This document shows positions 55,161 through 63,311 of a stretch of 64,000 bases of DNA, in pieces (the stretch's first letter is position 1; each line of letters begins with the position of its first letter). Where the stretch lies: positions 4,526,001 to 4,590,000 of the forward strand of contig OY969922.1 in the NCBI GenBank assembly GCA_963704595.1, given 5' to 3'. The DNA is from Acuticoccus sp963704595 (GTDB taxonomy: Bacteria > Pseudomonadota > Alphaproteobacteria > Rhizobiales > Amorphaceae). Under the pieces are notes generated by a model. That model saw only the letters and a list, made by a program, of their open reading frames with translations, was not told the DNA's origin and made no database searches. Both the position numbers and the translations under genes were made by a program.

Positions 55161-57172
55161 TCGGCCGCACCCTCAACACCCTGTTCGAACCGCGCGTCGG
55201 CCGGTGGCTGCTGGTGGCGCTGCTGGCGCTCCTCGTGGTGATGCCGTTGCTGCTGGGCGAATCTGGCCAGTACTACACCGTGCTTCTGATGACGGTTTTC
55301 ATCTTCGCGGTGCTCGGCCACTCGTGGAACCTCCTTGCCGGCTTCTGCGGCCTCCTCTCGTTCGGCACGCAGCTTTACGTGGGGCTGTCGGGCTTCACGG
55401 TGGCGATCCTCAGCTACTATTTCGGCGCCTCGGTGTGGTTCGGGATGCTGATGGGCGGCGTTGTCGCGGCGTTGTTCGCGTGGCTGCTCGCGGCGCCGGT
55501 GTCGGACCGCAATACGCGGCGCAGCACGTGGATCGGCATCGCGGTCGGCGTCGCGTTGTGGGTGATCTACGAGATCGTCATCGCGCATGTGCCGTCGGCG
55601 GACGTTTTTGGCGGGGCGTACATCCGCCGCGTCATCATCCTCTTCTGCCTGTTCCTCTACGCGTTGCCGCTCCTCAAGCTGGAGGGGGCCTACTTCGCGG
55701 TGGCGACATGGCTGATCGCGGCGGCGGTGGCATCCATCTTCAACGAGTGGCGCGTTGTCGGGGCCGGCGGCGGGATGACCGTCGCGTCCGACACCACGAT
55801 CACCCAGCGCTACTATGCGGCGCTCATCCTTGTGGTGGTGGCAACCGGGGTGGTCTGGTGGCTGCTGAAAAGCCGGTACGGGCTGGCGCTGACCGCGGTG
55901 CGCGACGACAACGAGGCCGCGTCCTCCATCGGCATCGACATCCGCCGCGTGAAGACGATGGTATTCGTCATCTCCGCGCCGATGGCCGCCATGGCCGCCG
56001 GCCTCGACTACATCGACCAGGTGACGATCACCCCGCCCGACGCCTTCCACATCCGCTGGTCGGCCTACGTGGTGTTCATCGTGGTGGCTGGCGGGATGGG
56101 CACCCTTGAGGGGCCTCTCATCGGCGCCGTGCTGTTCGTCATCGTCCAGCGCATCCTCGTCGGCGTGTGGGGCGGCGGCGAGCTGACGCTCGGCATCGCG
56201 GCGGTGGCACTGATCCTCATCCTGCCGCGGGGGATCGCGGGCTTCATCGCCGACCGCCGCAATGCCGCGAGAGTCGCGCAGCCGGGCGGGGGCGATGCGG
56301 CGCCGGCCCTCTCCGCAGCGGGATCGCGGCCGCGTCAAAAGGCGCGCGGTGCCGGCGGCGTCTCGGCAGCGCTGCTGCTGCCGGCGAGCCCCCTGCCCTG
56401 GCTGAAACCTGACGCCAAGCCGTGGGCGGGTCTGGCGCGCGCCAGCCGGGCCGCGGCCGGCCGGATCACCGCCGCAAACCCTGATGCCATCGTGCTTATG
56501 GTGAGTGGCTGGACGACCGCGGGCGGCGTGCCGCTGATGGCGCAGCCCCGCCTCAAGGGCGAGCGCACCGACGACACCTTCCACGTCTTCGGCCCCATCG
56601 CCTACGACATCCGCATCGACCGGGATCTCGCCCGCGCCATCGCCGCCAGCGAGGCAGGCCGCCACGCCGCCGCCCATCTGGTGGAAGACAGCCACTACGC
56701 GGTGGACATGGGCATCATCCTCGCCGCGAAATGGCTCGCCGCCGGATCCACGCCGATGGTGGTGATCGGCCGTCCCGCCATGGCCGACGCCGCCCCGCTG
56801 GGGGCTGCGGTCGCAGCCGCCGCACGGGCCGCGGGCAAGCAGGTCGCGGTGATCGGCGTCGGCGCGCTCTCCGTTCCGCCCACGGCGCCGCCGGCCGATG
56901 CGGCGCACGACGCCATCGACACGGCGGCAAGCGACACTTTCAACCGCCGCGTCCTCGGCCTGATGGAAGCCGGCCGTACCGGCGCGCTCGCAAGCCTCGA
57001 GCCCGACGCCGGCGTCTCCGTCGACGGCGCCGGCGCGCACCTCGCCTTCCTCGCAGGCGCCATCGAAGGCCGTGCGATCGGCGCGGACATTCTCGCCTAC
57101 GGCGCGACCCTGGGGTCCGGCGCTGCGGTAGCCACCTTCCAGCTGGCGCCCGAGCAGGTCCCCGAACGGTGA
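55157..57172 (+). CDS. LivM-type permease fused to an AmnA-like dioxygenase-alpha domain
   Basis: An uninterrupted 671-residue frame. Residues 1-370 are a LivM permease ('LGHSWNLLAGFCGLLSFGTQ', 'ALTAVRDDNEAASSIGID', 'GGMGTLEGPLIGAVL'), with about 50 extra residues, including two hydrophobic helices, inserted before 'LPLLKLEGAYFAVATW'. A Gly/Ala/Arg-rich linker (about 370-402) leads to a LigB-fold domain (about 403-668) related to the AmnA-like subunit at 49638: 'LLPASPLPWLKP' against 'LVPGSPLPYLKP', and 'AYGATLGSGAAVATF' against 'AYGATYGSGAAVVEF'. Both iron-ligand positions are non-His ('VSGWTTAG'). No in-frame ATG, GTG or TTG lies in the linker. A one-base error plus a long overlap could mimic a fusion, so it needs confirmation. 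Confidence 0.8.
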   Translation: MIGRTLNTLFEPRVGRWLLVALLALLVVMPLLLGESGQYYTVLLMTVFIFAVLGHSWNLLAGFCGLLSFGTQLYVGLSGFTVAILSYYFGASVWFGMLMGGVVAALFAWLLAAPVSDRNTRRSTWIGIAVGVALWVIYEIVIAHVPSADVFGGAYIRRVIILFCLFLYALPLLKLEGAYFAVATWLIAAAVASIFNEWRVVGAGGGMTVASDTTITQRYYAALILVVVATGVVWWLLKSRYGLALTAVRDDNEAASSIGIDIRRVKTMVFVISAPMAAMAAGLDYIDQVTITPPDAFHIRWSAYVVFIVVAGGMGTLEGPLIGAVLFVIVQRILVGVWGGGELTLGIAAVALILILPRGIAGFIADRRNAARVAQPGGGDAAPALSAAGSRPRQKARGAGGVSAALLLPASPLPWLKPDAKPWAGLARASRAAAGRITAANPDAIVLMVSGWTTAGGVPLMAQPRLKGERTDDTFHVFGPIAYDIRIDRDLARAIAASEAGRHAAAHLVEDSHYAVDMGIILAAKWLAAGSTPMVVIGRPAMADAAPLGAAVAAAARAAGKQVAVIGVGALSVPPTAPPADAAHDAIDTAASDTFNRRVLGLMEAGRTGALASLEPDAGVSVDGAGAHLAFLAGAIEGRAIGADILAYGATLGSGAAVATFQLAPEQVPER

Positions 57173-57207
57173 CCTGCAATCGTGTTTTCAGCCGCCAATC
57201 GCGGCGC

Positions 57208-57420
57208 TCAGTCCGCGGCGCGATAGGCCTCGGGGATGGTGAAGACCTCGCCGGCCCGGGCGTAGCCGCCGTCCTTCACCTCTTCGATGAGCACCATCGT
57301 GTGGGGCCGCGCCGCTTCGGTGAAGAATTCGACGAGCATGTCCGTCGCGCGATGGACGATCTCTTCCTTCTGCGCCCGGGTCAGGGCCGCTTCGGGAATC
57401 TTGATGTTGATGAAGGGCAT
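57208..57420 (-). CDS. 4-oxalocrotonate tautomerase family protein
   Basis: A 70-residue tautomerase. Met is followed by the catalytic Pro1 ('MPFINIKIPEAALTRAQK'), and an Arg in 'EAARPHTMV' is placed like 4-OT Arg39. The family converts 2-hydroxymuconate-type enols to keto forms in meta-cleavage pathways, which fits the dioxygenase cluster next door, although this gene is on the opposite strand behind an SDR. GGAGA lies about seven bases before the ATG. Confidence 0.85.
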   Translation of the reverse strand: MPFINIKIPEAALTRAQKEEIVHRATDMLVEFFTEAARPHTMVLIEEVKDGGYARAGEVFTIPEAYRAAD

Positions 57421-57489
57421 GGGTTTTCTCCGCGATTGCTGAACTTGAACTGGCTGGACGGCGAGGTTCGGTGATCCGCGCCCCCGCCG

Positions 57490-58230
57490 TCAGACGACGC
57501 CGCCGTTGGCGCGGATGATCTGGCCGTTGACCCAGCCGCCGTCTGGGCCGGCGAGGAACGACACGACGCGTGCGATGTCGTCGGGCTCGCCAAGCCGGCC
57601 GAACGGGTTCATCCCCGCGATCGCCGCGACCTGTTCGTCGGACTTGCCCGTGAGAAACAGATCGGTGCCGACCGGGCCTGGCGCGATGGCGTTGACGGTG
57701 ATGCCGCGGGAGCCGAGTTCCTTGGCGAGGATGTGCGTGAGCGCCTCGACGGCCGCCTTCGTCGCCGAATAGAGGCCGTAGCCGGGCGGATAGAGCCCCA
57801 CCACGCTGGACGAGATGCTGACGATCCGCCCGCCATCGGCAAGCCGCCGTGCCGCTTCGCGCATCCCGCGGAAGACGCCGCCAAGGTTGAGATCGACATG
57901 GCTCGCGAATGCATCGTCATCCGCCTCGGCGATAGGCGAAAGGCGCATCACGCCGGCATTGTTGACGAGTACCGTGGCGGGACCGAAGGCGGCCTCGGCT
58001 GCGTCGAAAAGGCGGGCGGCGCCCGGGGGGTCGGCGAGATCGGCCCCGGTCGCGATCGCACGCCCGCCGGCCATCTCGATCTCGCGGACGATGGCCTCGG
58101 CCGCCTCGCGCCCGCGGCCATAATGGACGGTGACGGCATGGCCGTCGGCGGCGAGCCGATGCGCCACGGCGGCGCCGATGCCCCCCGAAGCGCCCGTCAC
58201 GATTGCGCTTCGATTCCGGTCGTCTGTCAT
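57490..58230 (-). CDS. SDR family oxidoreductase (classical)
   Basis: A 246-residue classical short-chain dehydrogenase. 'VTGASGGIGAAVA' binds NAD(P), 'NNAG' is present, the active site is Ser in 'SISSSVVG' and 'YGLYSATKAA' (YxxxK), and the C-terminus reads 'INGQIIRANGG'-like ('WVNGQIIRANGG'). I chose ATG 58230, preceded by GGAGAGA. It is probably cotranscribed with the tautomerase 69 bp downstream and divergent from a LysR regulator. Substrate unknown. Confidence 0.9.
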   Translation of the reverse strand: MTDDRNRSAIVTGASGGIGAAVAHRLAADGHAVTVHYGRGREAAEAIVREIEMAGGRAIATGADLADPPGAARLFDAAEAAFGPATVLVNNAGVMRLSPIAEADDDAFASHVDLNLGGVFRGMREAARRLADGGRIVSISSSVVGLYPPGYGLYSATKAAVEALTHILAKELGSRGITVNAIAPGPVGTDLFLTGKSDEQVAAIAGMNPFGRLGEPDDIARVVSFLAGPDGGWVNGQIIRANGGVV

Positions 58231-58237
58231 TGCTGTC

Positions 58238-58257
58238 TCTCCGTTGCATGACGGAGA
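58238..58257. promoter_or_regulatory. Inverted repeat between SDR and LysR genes
   Basis: TCTCCGT-TGCATG-ACGGAGA is a perfect 7-bp inverted repeat in the 98-bp divergent gap. It overlaps the SDR ribosome site, so LysR binding there could repress SDR translation or transcription, or the match may be incidental. Confidence 0.35.
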
Positions 58258-58328
58258 TAGCAATCGGCGAGCGCGGGATAATCGCCTTACACTTGCCAAC
58301 ACTATCCGGCTGGGGCGAACAATGGGCG

Positions 58329-59228
58329 ATGGATCACCTGATGAGCCTTACCCTGTTCGTTCGCGTGGTGGAGCGCGGCGCCTTCACAAAAGCGGCCGCC
58401 GACCTCGGCATTTCCCGCTCCACCGCGACGGACGCGATCGGGCGGCTGGAGAAGCGGCTCGGTGCCCGCCTGCTCGATCGCACCACCCGTCACGTCGCCG
58501 CGACCGCTGACGGCCTCGCCTTCTACCGGCGCTGCGTCACGATCCTCGCCGACATCGAGGATGCCCAGGCCGAGCTCAGGGACGGCGAGCCGCACGGGCT
58601 GTTGCGGATCGACGCGCCGACCCTTCTGACCCGCACCTTCCTCATCCCCGCCCTCCCCGCCTTTCTGGAGCGGCATCCGCGGATCGAGGTCGCGTTCGGC
58701 CAGAGCGAGCGAATCGTCGATCTCGTGCGGGAAGGGGTGGACTGCGCCATCCGCGTCGGTGACCCGGTCGACGATACGCTGATGCTGCGGCGTCTCGGCG
58801 CGCTGCAGGAAGTAACTGTGGCGAGTCCCGACTATCTCATCCGTCATGGCACGCCGCAGTCGGTGGACGATCTCAGCGGACACAGGATGATCGGCTTCAT
58901 CTCGTCGCGAACCGGCGACGCGATGCCGCTCGAATTCACCGTGGACGGCGAACTCTGCGAACATCGGCTGCCACACCGGGTGAGCACCAACGATGCCGAG
59001 ACCGCGGCCGATCTCGTCGGCCTGGGGTACGGCCTCTATCAGGCGCCGCGCTATCGCTTCGCCAAAGCGCTCCGCGCCGGAACGCTCGTCGAGGTGATGG
59101 GTTCGTTCGCGCCGCGGCCCACACCGGTCTCGGCGCTCTACGCCCGCACGCATCACCCGACCCCGCGGCTGCGGGCCTTCCTGGACTGGGCGGGCGCCGC
59201 CTTCGCGGAGCGGCTTCAGACGCTCTGA
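58329..59228 (+). CDS. LysR family transcriptional regulator
   Basis: A 299-residue LTTR. The N-terminal winged helix ('LFVRVVERGAFTKAAADLGI', 'SRSTATDAIGRLEKRLGARL') and a LysR substrate-binding domain of the type-2 periplasmic fold ('VDLVREGVDCAIRVGDP') are clear. The ATG at 58329 begins the conserved domain; longer in-frame starts run into the divergent SDR gene. Divergent LysR-SDR pairs usually mean the regulator controls the SDR, and here perhaps the tautomerase. Confidence 0.9.
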   Translation: MDHLMSLTLFVRVVERGAFTKAAADLGISRSTATDAIGRLEKRLGARLLDRTTRHVAATADGLAFYRRCVTILADIEDAQAELRDGEPHGLLRIDAPTLLTRTFLIPALPAFLERHPRIEVAFGQSERIVDLVREGVDCAIRVGDPVDDTLMLRRLGALQEVTVASPDYLIRHGTPQSVDDLSGHRMIGFISSRTGDAMPLEFTVDGELCEHRLPHRVSTNDAETAADLVGLGYGLYQAPRYRFAKALRAGTLVEVMGSFAPRPTPVSALYARTHHPTPRLRAFLDWAGAAFAERLQTL

Positions 59229-59231
59229 GCG

Positions 59232-60344
59232 CTATCGGCTGCGGAAGGAGACCAGGCGGCGGGCATCCTCGTCCCAGAGGGAGAGGCGGACGCAGCGGAG
59301 GCTCTGGCGCAGCGTGAGGCGGTTGATGCCGCGGAGTTCCGGATGGTCGCGCAGGACCTCGGGGAGCCGGTAGTGCGGGATACGGCTCGACAGATGGTGC
59401 ACGTGGTGGATGCCCACGTTGGCGGAGAACCACCGCAGCAGCGCGGGGAGGTCGTAGTAGGAACTCCCGTGCAGGGCGGCTTCGTGGTGCTCCCATTCCT
59501 GCCCGCGGTCCCAGTGCGTCGTCTCGAACTGATGCTGGATGTAGAACAGCCAGACGCCGGCCCCTGCCCCCAGGAAGATGATCGGCAGGTGGATCATCAG
59601 GAACGTGCCGAAGCCTACGGCCCATGCGAGGCCGACCACCGCAGCCGCGATCGCAGCGTTGGTGCCCATGGTGCTTGCCCAGTGCATCCGGCCGGCGCGC
59701 ATGAAGCCGATCGGCAGCCGGTGATGCAGGACGAAGACGAAGAACGGCCCCAAACCGAACAGGACCGGCACGCTGCGATAGATCCGGTACTGCAGCCGGC
59801 TCAGCCATCCGAGCGCGCGGTATTCCCGCACGGTGAGGGTGGCGACATCGCCGATCCCGCGCCGGTCGAGATGGCCCGACCCGGCGTGGTGAAGCGCATG
59901 CGTGCGGCGCCAGTGGTCGTAGGGCGTCAACGTGATGACGCCGAGCACCCTGCCGATCCAGTCGTTCGCTGCCCTGCCGCGGAACATCGAGCCGTGCCCG
60001 CAGTCGTGCTGGATGAGGAAGAGGCGGACGAGGAACCCCGCAGCCGGAAGCGCGAGCAACAGGGCGAGCCAGTAGCCGACGAACGTCAGCGCCAGCCACA
60101 TCGCGGCCCAGAGCGCGGCAAACGGCGCGGCGGACATGACGATCGCGGCAACACTCCGCACGTGGTCGGGGTCGCGGTATCGTGCCAGCGCCTTGGACAA
60201 TTGCCTAACCGCCACGGCGGAAGAAGGGTCGACGGCTGCATCGGGCAGCGGTGCCGATCCCTCGGGCGGACGGTTTTCGGCCGCGGGTGCGGCGTGGTCG
60301 GTGCGAGCTTGTCGTTCCGGGAATGCGGGCGAGTCGGCCTCCAT
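59232..60344 (-). CDS. Fatty acid desaturase family protein
   Basis: A 370-residue di-iron membrane desaturase. Three His boxes are present: 'QHDCGHGS', 'THALHHAGSGH' and 'GIHHVHHLSSRIPHY', with four hydrophobic helices between. The pattern resembles omega-type acyl-lipid desaturases. The first 60 residues are Pro/Ala/Glu-rich and not part of the enzyme. It converges on the LysR gene (3 bp apart). It probably introduces double bonds in membrane acyl chains. Confidence 0.88.
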   Translation of the reverse strand: MEADSPAFPERQARTDHAAPAAENRPPEGSAPLPDAAVDPSSAVAVRQLSKALARYRDPDHVRSVAAIVMSAAPFAALWAAMWLALTFVGYWLALLLALPAAGFLVRLFLIQHDCGHGSMFRGRAANDWIGRVLGVITLTPYDHWRRTHALHHAGSGHLDRRGIGDVATLTVREYRALGWLSRLQYRIYRSVPVLFGLGPFFVFVLHHRLPIGFMRAGRMHWASTMGTNAAIAAAVVGLAWAVGFGTFLMIHLPIIFLGAGAGVWLFYIQHQFETTHWDRGQEWEHHEAALHGSSYYDLPALLRWFSANVGIHHVHHLSSRIPHYRLPEVLRDHPELRGINRLTLRQSLRCVRLSLWDEDARRLVSFRSR

Positions 60345-60728
60345 GGCGTCAGTCCTTGTTTGGCGTCACGCCTTCAGCCGGAGATGTCGCATCCACCCGC
60401 AATACAATGCGTCCTCTGCCGGGATCGACGCTGTCGCCCGGGCAGATCGCTGCCGATGAACGTGACGTTCAGCAGCCGCACTCTCGTTTGTCGATGGATC
60501 CGCGTTCCGGGCGTGACGCCGGTTCCGCTCTCAGTTAAACGCGCCCGCGCCCAAAACGATCCACAGCGCGATGCATGGATGAAGTGGCCGCCTACGAGGC
60601 CGGCAAGTTCCACACCCAGTACATGATCGACCGCGTGGAAAAACATGCTCCCCTGCACTTTCGCTCTGGCTGCCGAACCTTCTCTACGGCCCGCAGCGCT
60701 AGAGCCCTCGACCAAGGAGCCATTGCCG
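60345..60728. other. 384-bp intergenic region
   Basis: It lies between the divergent desaturase and D-aminoacylase genes and should hold both promoters. A short open frame from 60575 ('MDEVAAYEAGKFHTQYMIDR') has no recognisable family and runs into the next gene, so I do not call it. AAGGAG at 60714-60719 serves the D-aminoacylase. No clear repeat, RNA or promoter motif seen. Confidence 0.5.
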
Positions 60729-62324
60729 ATGCTGGACACCATCCTGTCAGGCGGCCTCGTCTATGACGGCACGGGCGCGGACCCCATCCATGCCGACGTC
60801 GGGATCGAGAACGGCCGCATCGCCGCCATCAGCGATTTGTCTGGCGCTGAAGCCGCCCGGCGGGTCGAGATCAAGGGGCTCGCGGTGTCGCCGGGCTTCA
60901 TCGACCTCCACACCCATTCGGACTTCACGCTCGCCGCCGACGGCCGGGCGCAGAGCCAGGTCCACCAGGGCGTCACCACCGAGGTGATCGGCCAGTGCGG
61001 TTATTCGTGCGCGCCGGTGCGCTCGGCGCGGGACGTCGAGATCATGGCGCCGGGCTTTACCGGCGGCATGGTGGACGTCGACTGGCGCAGCTTCGGCGAG
61101 TATCTCGACCACCTGTCGCGCATGAAGCTCGGGGTGAACGTTGCGGCCTTCGTCGGCCACGGCACCATCCATCGCGCGGTGCTGGGCGATGCGCTGCGGC
61201 CTGCCGACGACGCCGAGCTCGACGAGATGAAGGTGCTTCTGGAAGAGAGCATCGACGGCGGCGCCTACGGCTTCTCCACCGGCCTCGAATACTGGCCCGG
61301 CAACCTTGCGACGCCGGACCAGCTCGCCGAACTCGTCACCATCGCGGGGCGCCGCGGCGTCCTCTACGCCACCCACGTGCGCAACCGCGACCTCTTCTAC
61401 GACATCGGCTTCGGCGAAGCGATCTCCACCGCCCGCGCCGGCGAGGCACGGCTCCAGATCTCGCACATCCAGCCGAAATACGGCGCGCCGCCCTATGCGA
61501 TGGAGCACTCCATCCGCCTCGTCGAGGAGGCGAAGAAGAACGGCGTCGACATCGCCTACGACGTCATCCCGCACGACTGGTCGCACACCCGCGTGCAGGC
61601 GATCCTGCCGCAGTGGGCGCAGGAGGGCGGCGTGGAGGCCGTGATGGCGCGGCTGAAGGACAAGGCGACGCGCGAGAAGATCAAGGGCAACCGCCGGCCG
61701 ATGTGGCGTCTCGTCAAGGACGGGCACTGGGACAAGATCGTCCTGATGCAGTCGACCCAGAACCCCGAGTTCATCGGCATGACGTTCGACGAGATCGGCG
61801 CCAAGCGCGGCGTCGCCGACCCCTACGACGCGGCGCTCGACATGCTGATCGAGGAAGGCGAGCACATGGCCCACCTGATGTGGACCTCGCAGTCCTTCTC
61901 GGAGGACGACATCCGCCTCGCCATCTCGCAGCCGGACTGCGCGATCATCTCCGACACGCTGGCACTGTCGCCCGAAGGCTGCCTCAAGCACCACATCGGT
62001 TCGCTGAGCGGCTACGGCTGGGCCGCCCGCTTCCTCCAGCACTATGTGCGCAATGTCGGCGTGATCAGCCTGCAGGAGGGCATCCGGCGGATCTCATCCC
62101 TTCCGGCAGAGCGGCTCGGCATCACCGACCGCGGCACCCTGCGCGAAGGCGCGTGGGCCGACGTAACGGTGTTCGACGCCGCGCAGATCGAGAGCCACTG
62201 CGACGTCAGCGAGCCGCGCCGGTTCGCGACGGGAATCGCGCATGTGCTGGTGAACGGCGTGTTCGGCATGTTCGAGGGCGAGCGGACCCTGGACGACGGC
62301 GGGATGGTCCTTCGCTCGCACTGA
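60729..62324 (+). CDS. N-acyl-D-amino-acid deacylase (D-aminoacylase) family amidohydrolase
   Basis: A 531-residue amidohydrolase. Metal and catalytic residues follow the D-aminoacylase pattern: 'HTHSDF', Cys in 'IGQCGYSCAP', His in 'YATHVRNRD', His in 'QISHIQPKYG' and Asp in 'IISDTLALSP'. It would hydrolyse N-acyl-D-amino acids or related N-acyl compounds. ATG 60729 has AAGGAG nine bases upstream; an in-frame TTG at 60723 is too close to it. It converges with a nucleoside/BmpA-type ABC transporter that may import its substrate (inference). Confidence 0.88.
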   Translation: MLDTILSGGLVYDGTGADPIHADVGIENGRIAAISDLSGAEAARRVEIKGLAVSPGFIDLHTHSDFTLAADGRAQSQVHQGVTTEVIGQCGYSCAPVRSARDVEIMAPGFTGGMVDVDWRSFGEYLDHLSRMKLGVNVAAFVGHGTIHRAVLGDALRPADDAELDEMKVLLEESIDGGAYGFSTGLEYWPGNLATPDQLAELVTIAGRRGVLYATHVRNRDLFYDIGFGEAISTARAGEARLQISHIQPKYGAPPYAMEHSIRLVEEAKKNGVDIAYDVIPHDWSHTRVQAILPQWAQEGGVEAVMARLKDKATREKIKGNRRPMWRLVKDGHWDKIVLMQSTQNPEFIGMTFDEIGAKRGVADPYDAALDMLIEEGEHMAHLMWTSQSFSEDDIRLAISQPDCAIISDTLALSPEGCLKHHIGSLSGYGWAARFLQHYVRNVGVISLQEGIRRISSLPAERLGITDRGTLREGAWADVTVFDAAQIESHCDVSEPRRFATGIAHVLVNGVFGMFEGERTLDDGGMVLRSH

Positions 62325-62365
62325 CGGGCGCCGCATCGGCGGAACCGTGCTGCGGCCCGCCGCGT

Positions 62366-63311
62366 TCAGCGTTCGCCCTTGCGGTAGGGCTGCATCAAGG
62401 CTGCCGGAACGCTCGTCCGCCGCGACATGACGACGAGGGCGAGGATGGCGAGGAGGTAGGGCATCGCGAGGAAGAGCTGGTACGGGAGCACCGCGCCGAG
62501 CGGCGTCTGCTGGAGGCGGACCTGGAAGGCGTCGAACGCCGCGAAGAGGACCGCGGCGAGCACCGCCCGCCCCGGCTTCCATGCGCCGACCACCACCAGC
62601 GCGATGCACACCCAGCCGCGCCCGTTCACCATCTCGAAGAAGAACGAGGAGAAGGACGACAGGGTGAGGAACGCGCCGCCGATGCCCATCAGCCCGGAGC
62701 CTGCGACGACTGCCCCGACGCGCAGCGCCGTCACCGAGAGACCCTGCGCCTCGACTGCGGCCGGGTTCTCCCCGACCGCGCGCAGGGCAAGGCCGAGCGG
62801 CGTGCGCCAGAGCACGAACGCGACGAGGGCCGCGAGGACGAACGCGAGGTAGGTGAGCGGCGTCTGCGTGAAGAGCGCGGGGCCGACGAGCGGGAGGTCG
62901 GAGAGCACCGGAATCGGGAACGGCTCGAACGGCTCGATCCGCGGCGGCGACGTCACCTCGGGCAGGATGAGGCGGTAGGCGTAGTAGGACGACGCGGTCG
63001 CCAGCAGCGTGATGCCGAGGCCGACGACGTGTTGCGAGAGGCCGAGCGGCACCGTGAGGACGCCGTGGAGGAGGCCGAACGCCATCCCGGTCGCGGCGGC
63101 CACCGCGACGCCGCCCCAGAGCGGCATCCCGGCCCAGACCGCGATCCAGCCCGCGAACGCGCCCGCGACCATGATCCCCTCGATGCCGAGGTTGAGCACG
63201 CCCAGCCCGCTCGCAGACGAGTTCGCCGAGCGTGGCGAAGATGAGCGGCGAGGCGATGCGCACGGTCGCGACCCAGAACGCCGTGGTGATGAGGATCTCG
63301 AGCGCTTCCAT
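62366..63311 (-). CDS. ABC transporter permease, BmpA/nucleoside type (YufQ-like), one frame break
   Basis: About 314 residues if repaired, with eight to nine hydrophobic helices of the BPD_transp_2 family. 'NLGIEGIMVAGAFAGWIAV', 'LRAVGENPAAVEAQGL' and 'RGWVCIALVVVGAW' are typical of the second permease of purine nucleoside/BMP-type importers. The intact frame begins at 63199; removing one G from GGG near 63207 joins it to 'MEALEILITTAFWVATVRIA', with ATG at 63311 overlapping the previous gene's stop. Confidence 0.88.

Noticed and set aside
60575..60766. Small open frame beginning MDEVAAYEAGKFHT
   Set aside because: No recognised family, no ribosome site, and it runs into the start of the D-aminoacylase in another frame.
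62341..62366. A second EcfG-like motif, GGAAC-N17-CGTT
   Set aside because: It lies between two converging genes and points into the end of one of them, with no gene to drive.
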